In this document: positions 57,911 through 64,000 of the stretch, piece after piece
How the letters are laid out: each line of letters begins with the position of its first letter
Position numbering within the stretch: position 1 is the first letter of the stretch
NCBI RefSeq assembly: GCF_032884065.1
Contig: NC_088866.1
Span: 54,754,068 to 54,818,067, forward strand
Source of the DNA: Artemia franciscana
Taxonomy: Eukaryota; Arthropoda; Branchiopoda; Anostraca; Artemiidae
Direction of reading: 5' to 3'
Length of the DNA: 64,000 nucleotides
Position numbers and translations under genes: made by a program
Notes under the pieces: generated by a model
Told to the model about the DNA's origin: nothing
Databases searched by the model: none
What the model saw: only the letters and a program-made list of their open reading frames with translations

Positions 57911-58147
57911 TCACTGTAACAGATATATAAAGTTAAAAATGCAGAAAACGTTTCTGGTTACTATTTTTGTTTTTATTATTTTTATAGACCAATCCTGCTG
58001 ACATGTTTTTGTTCAGTCTTACCGAGCTATACACATATATATATATAGCTATGTATTAAGATGTAAATGCAGATGAATATTTTGGATATCCATTATGTAC
58101 AATGGACAATGCATTAAATTGTTTTGATTGCTATTTTCTTATTTTAG

Positions 58148-58230
58148 ACCTATGCTGCTGACATTTTTTTTGCTCAATCTTGGAAAGATCACCGGTTGCG
58201 CTTGCCCGAAAATATGACTTCAGAATATAG
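58148..58230 (+). CDS. Cys-loop chloride channel, second recognised ligand-binding-domain exon
   Basis: The acceptor CTTATTTTAG ends at 58147. 83 bp encode TYAADIFFAQSWKDHRLRLP then ENMTSEYR, ending in AG followed by the donor GTGAGC (58231). The exon enters in phase 0, exactly matching the preceding exon, and leaves with two bases of an Arg codon. The peptide is the beta2 strand and following loop ('D.F..Q.W.D.RL.LPE'). NMT is a potential N-glycosylation site. The 28-residue length and phases agree with the conserved short second exon found in this region of many arthropod anion-channel genes; that comparison is from general knowledge. Confidence 0.93.
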
Positions 58231-58436
58231 GTGAGCTACTATAATGATTTTCAGTTATGCCAGACTTAAGCCCCCAAGCCACGGTAAGATACGATCATCG
58301 TAATTTAAGAACTAATTATATGATCCTAATCTAGTTATACAAAGGGCTTTTAGTCTAAACCCCAATTTCCAGAGAAATTGCTTACGGATTTTTCTGCTTA
58401 CCCGGTTGAGTAACCTCATTTCAAACAGTAGGCTGT

Positions 58437-58752
58437 ACGAAAAAATGTGGTTAAATCCCGCTTCCTTGGGCTATAATGAAAGAAAGGATGATATTACTAG
58501 AGCATGTTCTGTGGATGAAGGACGACAGATTGCCGAAGATTGCCCTTATTAGCCAACCGTCAAGGGCTAAACGAAAAGCAGGTCGTCCTAGTCTGGGATG
58601 GGAGGATGTCATGAAGAAAGATTTAAAGGAAATGGAAACTTCCTGCGAGGGCGTAAGAACAGAGGCTTTGAATAGATTGGGATTGAGGAGGAGCGTGCGT
58701 ATTCAGTTTGGCAGCATTTGGTAGTAGTTGTTCCCAAATTAAAAAAAAAAGC
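58437..58752 (+). mobile_element. RTE-like LINE 3' end with short A tail
   Basis: The frame from 58476 reads EHVLWMKDDRLPKIALISQP, then KRKAGRPSLGWEDVMKKDLK, then SCEGVRTEALNRLGLRRSVR, and stops at 58722-58724. This is the characteristic C-terminal tail of RTE-like ORF2 ('GHVLRM..DRLPK.AL......GRP...W.DV...DL......W..A..R..WR..V'), seen in a broken form at 6635-6770. After the stop, 15 bp of UTR lead into a run of ten A. The 5' truncation and A-rich end fit target-primed reverse transcription. The tail frame is intact, so this insertion is probably younger than the 6.2-kb relic. Confidence 0.8.
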
Positions 58753-59892
58753 CTGAGTGAAAATAAGCAAAATTCAGCTAAAAATATAGGACGTCAAACA
58801 GCTTAAAAAGCTGATGCATTTCTTCGCAAATGTAACTGTCTTTGGGCAATGAAAATGCGGTACGGCCCTAAAAATTTCATACTTTCGACACAACCAAAAG
58901 AATAATTATATATAATTTATGTTTTTAGATATAGATCCTAAGGCAGTTCAGAGGTGGGGGGGGGGCTAAAAATATTTTTACTTTATTATCCTTGGAACTA
59001 TAAGTACTCACAGCATGGTACGGTGCCCTTATCATAATTTAAGAGCAAATGATGTGATCCTTATTTGGCAATTCAGCTTAAACACTTTAAAAACGTTTGG
59101 AACTATTTTTGTGATGTTATTAATTTAAAAGGTAGTGACTAGGTAAGTAAACAGCCCTTGCTACTCCTCCAAATAAGACTTCTGAATGACAGGCAGCCAT
59201 ATAGCGTCTATGAAACGCGTCATATAGCGTCATATAGCGTTCCTATGAAAAAGAAAACAAGGTTTTTTTTATTGTCTTTGAAAACAAGTCCTGAAAAGTC
59301 TGGCACATATTTTCTTTTCTTTGTTTGTGAAGCACGAAGGTATTAATACCGAATACAGACAAAATATTTTTAACTAGAATTTGATGAGGTACAGTTTGAA
59401 ACTTTTATGGACAAAAATTTTTTTTTAACAGATTTAGCTTCAGCGGTTAATTTATTACTTGACAGTAATGGCATATGGTATTTTTTGGTAAAATATGATT
59501 TTTCGATAAAAATCCAAGATGTAAAAACTAATAAAATTACTTATGCTGGACTTGACTACTGATATCTGACATGATCCTATTCTCTTAATTAATTAAAAAA
59601 AAATTCCACAAAATAAGTTTTCAAAGAAAAGTCAAGTGCTCCATTAAGCCAAGAATGAGCAAAAATTAAGTCAAATAATCTTTTGAGCGTAAAAGTACCA
59701 CAGATCACTATCAATAAATAAATGAAACTCAATACAAGCAGAAATCATAATAAATGGCCGAGTCAAACTCAAAACGAGTAAAAATTAACAAGAGTAGGGC
59801 TGATAACCCCCAAGCCTTCTTAAGACCAGAACATAATTTGCGCTTTACTGAAAACAAAATACATTTGAAATGTTTTCACTTTTCTTGCTTTC

Positions 59893-59895
<3 letters not shown>
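58753..59895. other. Intronic DNA without recognisable gene
   Basis: A weak duplication links 58274-58330 and 59012-59075 (GGTA(A/C)G, ATCAT(C/A)GTAATTTAAGA, ATGTGATCCT or ATATGATCCT). Otherwise AT-rich. Confidence 0.4.

Positions 59896-59965
<70 letters not shown>
59896..59965. repeat. Poly-A tract (70 nt)
   Basis: Seventy consecutive A, preceded by CTTGCTTTCATT and followed by TGACCACGG. It could be the tail of a retroposed copy or an assembly-expanded homopolymer; no retroposed body was recognised to its left. Confidence 0.95.
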
Positions 59966-59967
<2 letters not shown>

Positions 59968-60039
59968 ACCACGGATTGTCGGTATAATTGACATAAGCCT
60001 ATACTGATATTCGCTCATTAAAAGTCTTGATAACTTTTT

Positions 60040-60790
60040 ATGTATAAAAGTGCGAAAAGTGAAAACAGTTCAAACGTATTTATTTTCAATAAAGCGCAAA
60101 TTCCTCAAAAGATAACTCACTCCCTCTTAAAAATTTCTTCAAAATTTCACCTTTATGCCCTTAACCACAGTGTAATAGTATTCACAGTAGTAGTATTGAT
60201 ATTATTAGCAATAGAATTGACTAGCGGCAGTACTATTGTCAGCATTAATCTATTGCCTTATGGTCAGTTGAAAATCCCTCTCATCAATTCTTGGAAGTTC
60301 CATACTTAATACAATTAGCCATTGCTAGGACATTGCTGATATGTCCTTTTGATAGCCTGTAAATTCATATACTTCCTGAAATTTTATCTCTATGCTCTTA
60401 GCCCTACAAGTAGTTGCAATAGAAGTAGTAGTAGTAAAGGTAGCAGCAACGGTTGTATTAGCGGTAGTGTGCGCAAATTGCCTTTTGGTTAGATGATCTT
60501 CCTTTTTAAGTATTCTCTGAAAATTCCAACTTAATACCCAAATCAATTCTTTAGATACGCTAATTTGACAATGTACATACAAATAGCGTCTTTGATTTAG
60601 TTCAAATTTCCCCTTAATATTGTAAATGGAGTGTTTTGGTAGTGGTAGGGGTGTTTGATGCAGTAGTGTAAGTAGCATGCAAATATTGTCTTTTTAATCA
60701 TCACCCTAATTATTTCCTCTATTTTCCAAATTAATATTCTCAGTTATTCCTGTCTTGTACCCTTTTAACAATCCATATACACAGAACGAG
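60040..60790. repeat. Tandem array of ~0.25-kb units with GTA/GTAGTA-rich cores
   Basis: Units share AAATTTC(A)CCTTTATGCCCTTA-type segments, a GTAGTAGTA-rich core (60187-60200, 60422-60436 and a shorter one near 60638), CTATTGCCTT(A/T)TGGT or GCAAATTGCCTTTTGGT, and CCAA(C)TTAATAC. The frames at 60040-60309 (plus) and 60325-60678 (minus, Thr-rich) are by-products. It continues directly into the next array and may be the outer part of the same composite element. Confidence 0.6.
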
Positions 60791-60929
60791 TTTTGATTTA
60801 GTTCATTACTCCCCTCATCATGGAAGGCTCACCTGAATAACCTTCGTCTTTTTGGTAAGAAAAATTCAGATATGCATACCTTTCTCAATAACATATACTA
60901 TGTGTAAACAATGAACGAATTGTCTAACC

Positions 60930-62410
60930 TATAGCCATAGTAATGAGGACTGTGGGGAGGTTGATATCCCCAAAGACATAATTACTGGACCTTTCAACAA
61001 TGCTGAACAAAATAGCTCTTTAAAATTTTGATCGGATATGTTTTGGGGAATGACAGCCCTGGGGGAGGGGCTGACGGCCCTCCATTCACTTTTGACTCTT
61101 AAAAAGGGCATTCAAACTTCTGACTTCCAATCAGATGAGCTTCATCCAATCCAAAGTTTATACAACCATCCGTTCCAAAAAAAAAAAGTTTCTACGAAGA
61201 CAAATGGCCACCTCAAAATTTCTATCAAATGCATTTTGAGAAAATAAAAGGGGTCGGGGGTATCCATCCTCTGATCACTTTGAACCTTAAAAAGAGTACT
61301 AAAACTCCTTATTACCAATCTAGTGAGCTCCTTCCGAAATTCATACGATCATTCTTTTTGTAAAAATCTTACTCCCAGGGCATAACTTAAATCCTTGCCC
61401 CGAGGGCTGAAGGGGGGTTGTCATCCTCGAAGACATAATTTTCGGACCTTTTAACTACGGTGAACAAAAGGTCTATCTCAAAATTTTTATTTGATGTTTT
61501 TGGGGAAATGGTGGGCATGTGAGGGGGGTTAGTTGCCCTCAAATCACTTTCGGCTATTAAAAGAGGCACTAACCCCTTCAATTCCCGATCGGATAAAGCT
61601 TTTTCAAAGTTTCTACGACAACAAATGGCCATCACAAGGTTTTATATCAGTTGCATTTCAGGAAAATACGAGGTGTGTGTGTGTGGGGGTATCCACCCTC
61701 CAATCACTCTGAATCTCAACAAGGGTCCTAGAACTTTTGGTTACCCATTTAATTAGCCCTCTCCAAAGTTTATGCGATTGCCCTTTCTATATATCCTTAT
61801 ATGCCCCCAAGGCATAATTTAAAACCTTTACCCTGAGGGCTGTGGGGGGTTTTCATCCTCAAAAACATAATTTCCAGACCTTTCAACTTCCAATTTCCCT
61901 TCCAATTAGCCCTATCGATTTCCGATCGAATGAAGCTTTTTTGAATTTTCTACGACAACAAATGGCCATCTCAAAATTTCTATCAGTTGCATTTCAGGAA
62001 AATAAAAGGTGGGGATATCCACCCTCCGATCCCTCTGAATCTTAAAAAGGGCACTAGAACTTTTGATGAACAATCCAATGAGCCCCCTTTGAAGTTTATA
62101 CAATCACACTTTCTATATAAACATTATATCTCTCCAGGGTATAAATTACAACCCTTGCCCTGAGGGCTTTGGGGGGGGGGGTCATCCTCAAAGACATAAT
62201 TTCCGAACCTTTCAGCTATGTTGAACAAAATGGTTCTTTCAAGATATTGATTGGATGTTTTTGGGAAAATAGTGGGCATGGGACGCGTGTTAGTTGCCTT
62301 CCAACGACTGTTGACTATTGAAAAAGGCGCTAGCCTTTTCAATTCCAATCGAATGGACCCTTTTCGAAGATTTTACGACAACTCTTTTGATATGAAGTTC
62401 CCTGGTCTAA
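60930..62410. repeat. Composite tandem array related to the family A central module
   Basis: The phrase (A/G)A(G/A)ACATAATT(T/A)(C/T)C(G/C)GACC(T)TTTCAAC recurs near 60974, 61431, 61863 and 62192, each time after a G-run ('GGGCTGTGGGGGG'). Between these are a second module (TCTACGACAACAAATGGCCATC, TTTCAGGAAAATA, ATCCACCCTCC, CTTAAAAAGGGCACTAGAAC) and CCAATCGAATGAGCCC-like joins. Order and wording parallel family A (CCCAAAGACATAGTTATA, ACTACGCTGAATAAAATGG, GGAGGGCACCTAGG, AAAAAGGGCACTAGAAC, GAATGAGCCC), but without its hairpins. Apparent frames (60929-61111, 61387-61635, 62124-62348) recall those in family A for this reason. Confidence 0.75.
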
Positions 62411-62479
62411 AACCAAAAAAAAATAATAATAAAACATTGTGCCCACATGACTCTTTACTTAGGCAGCGCTAGTGCACTA

Positions 62480-63740
62480 CCTATAATGGTTCAAACACAT
62501 AAAGTTTCGAAGAACATCATTAATTCAAGAAACCAAAATATTGAATAAATGACTTCGTTTTTATCTGTTCATTACAAAAAAAAAAAAATGGAGCACTGAA
62601 AGTTTTTGAAATCATGAGACCAAAAACATTAGAATATATATGTATGGTACGACATGGTTTTATAAGGATCTAGCATTTCCTATCGGCACATTCCAACGTC
62701 ATTCCTGAACATATTATAGCACAGGCTACGATCATTATATCATCTTGGGATAAAAACAAAAGATAATACAAACATCATGCATTAGAGAAAAGCAAGACCA
62801 TAAAATTAAAAATAACAAATTCTACCCTTATGGCAGGCACTGAGTGGGTAGCAACGCATCAAGTCTTCTTGTTTTGTTATTGTCTTGATGTTGTTCCTGG
62901 CTTAATCTTTATATTCTGGTGTAGATTTTGCTAAAATCGAACTTTCGGAATAAAATAATGTAATCATATTAACTAGCGTTTCTTATATATGAAAAAGGTA
63001 ATGAAAACTCGCTAGAGCTTTACAATTTTTCTTTACTATAAAAAATTTCTTTCGCCTTTTTAAAAGAAAAGTGTTGATAAATAGTTAACAAGAGTTTCTT
63101 ATACCCGCATATTTCCTTTTGATTCTGTTATTTTATCTTTCTTAGACAATCCAAGTTTTCCTAGTGTTTATAGTTTTTTTTAACAATTATTTGACTTTAA
63201 CTGCCCGATAATCATTCAGATTCCACTTACAAATACTCTTGAAATAAATTTTAAAGTCAGAATTTTAAAAACATCTACTTGCGTTGTATCAGATTCAACT
63301 CACAAATATTGGCATAGTACAGAGACTATAGAAAAAAGTGTCAAAATCCAACTCGTAAAAACGTAACAAAAGAGTGTAAAAAAAAGTTTTTGGACCTTTT
63401 TGAAGTTGTATTGTACCCCCCCCCCACGAAAAAAACATGGATACAAGCCTATCTATGACACTTTTTCCGTCCAACACAAAAATCATTTTCTTTTCATATG
63501 TAAAAGATGATATTTATATTTTACATTTGGCTGTTGTTAATTTTCCCTAAAACGGGTCGATCGCCTAAATTAGTTTGTACAGCAGCTCGAAAAATCTATC
63601 ACTAGCTATAAACAGTCATTTGAGATTAAAGAAATTACTCCTCTTCTTCTAAGTCAGCAGTCAAGTAGCATCAATTGAAATTCCTTTTCCCATACCTTTA
63701 TTCTTGGACTAAGGGAAAGCTAATTCCCCTATTTTTTCCT
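62480..63740. other. Intronic DNA without recognisable gene
   Basis: AT-rich, with a poly-A run (62576-62588) and a C-run near 63416-63425. No channel exon other than the one at 63746 was found. Confidence 0.45.
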
Positions 63741-63745
63741 TTTAG

Positions 63746-63889
63746 ATTACTTGAAGTTGAATGGCTTAAGTCAATGTGGAGACCGGATTCCTTTTTCAAG
63801 AATGCTAAGCAAGTTACATTTCAGACAATGACAATTCCAAATCACTACTTGTGGCTTTATAAGGATAAAACAATTCTTTACATGGTCAA
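63746..63889 (+). CDS. Cys-loop chloride channel, third recognised ligand-binding-domain exon
   Basis: The acceptor TTTTTCCTTTTAG ends at 63745. The first base completes the Arg codon begun in the previous exon (AG+A). The peptide runs LLEVEWLKSMWRPDSFFKNA, then KQVTFQTMTIPNHYLWLYKD, then KTILYMV. It contains the diagnostic W.PD.FF.N block of Cys-loop subunits (loop A region) and the IPN..LW(L/I)....L.Y segment that precedes the Cys-loop. The donor is best placed at AA followed by GTAAGA (63890), which leaves two bases of a Lys codon; reading on gives a TAA straight after. The Cys-loop itself, M1-M4 and the rest of the gene lie beyond the window. Confidence 0.93.
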
Positions 63890-64000
63890 GTAAGAATTTT
63901 TACTTTTTTTGAAAAGTTTTAAATTATTTTATATTTCACCATTAGTCGATAGTAAAAAATTTATATCTGGACTTTATTTTTTTTTTTTTTTTTTTTGGAG

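Larger units (their letters stand above)
56635..58147 (+). other. Channel intron (1.5 kb), phase 0
   Basis: GTAAGG donor and TTTCTTATTTTAG acceptor. It contains a TA microsatellite (56753-56802), a minus-strand reverse transcriptase relic (56927-57472), a second AT microsatellite (57483-57562) and a foldback element (57563-57910). Confidence 0.85.
58231..63745 (+). other. Channel intron (5.5 kb), phase 2
   Basis: Donor GTGAGC and acceptor TTTTCCTTTTAG. It holds an RTE 3' end (58437-58750), a 70-nt poly-A tract (59896-59965) and a long composite tandem array (60040-62410). Confidence 0.85.

Overview
This is eukaryotic, AT-rich, intron- and repeat-dominated nuclear DNA from an invertebrate, most likely an arthropod. 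The reasons are an animal Cys-loop ligand-gated chloride channel gene split by GT-AG introns, RTE- and CR1/Jockey-like non-LTR retrotransposon relics, a pogo/Tigger-like transposase relic, long AT/AG microsatellites and poly-A tracts. A branchiopod crustacean such as Artemia is my guess from the general look of the repeats; the sequence does not prove it. There is no operon-like or prokaryotic organisation. One 100-bp assembly gap (N) lies at 2337-2436.

Layout. 0-2.3 kb: AT-rich DNA and a decayed ~0.4-kb tandem repeat. 2.8-3.1 kb: a possible terminal exon with an Arg/Ser-rich reading frame and a poly(A) signal. 5.8-6.9 kb: two adjoining reverse transcriptase relics. 8-49 kb: thirteen pieces of one dispersed repeat, here called family A (about 1.7 kb when complete, both orientations, about 18 kb in total by my boundaries). 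They are interspersed with a CR1-like relic (11.8-12.8 kb), RTE endonuclease relics (13.2-14.3 and 23.8-25.0 kb), a pogo-like transposase relic (27.4-28.9 kb), a seven-copy 90-bp satellite (30.9-31.5 kb), an unassigned exon candidate (38.1 kb) and a second, tandemly built repeat (family B, 43.5-47.4 kb) carrying a nested family A copy. 49.8-55.3 kb: small tandem arrays, microsatellites and a possible signal-peptide exon. 56.5-63.9 kb: three consecutive plus-strand exons of the channel gene, encoding part of its extracellular ligand-binding domain. Their introns contain a minus-strand RT relic, a foldback element with TTAGG-like arms, an RTE 3' end, a 70-nt poly-A tract and a tandem array (60-62.4 kb) related to the middle of family A. 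The gene continues beyond the right edge.

The only gene I can identify with confidence is the channel; its product would be a plasma-membrane pentameric anion channel subunit. Everything else recognisable is transposon-derived or tandem repeat.

The most interesting signal is family A. One end carries a 20-nt hairpin. The other carries a ~300-bp hairpin whose arms are nearly perfect; in the 19.9-kb copy they match over 119 bp with no mismatch. Different copies carry different substitutions in this stem, yet each substitution is present in complementary form in both arms of the same copy. That is what arm-to-arm correction or a replication intermediate that copies one arm from the other would produce. 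No transposase is encoded, so the family would be non-autonomous.
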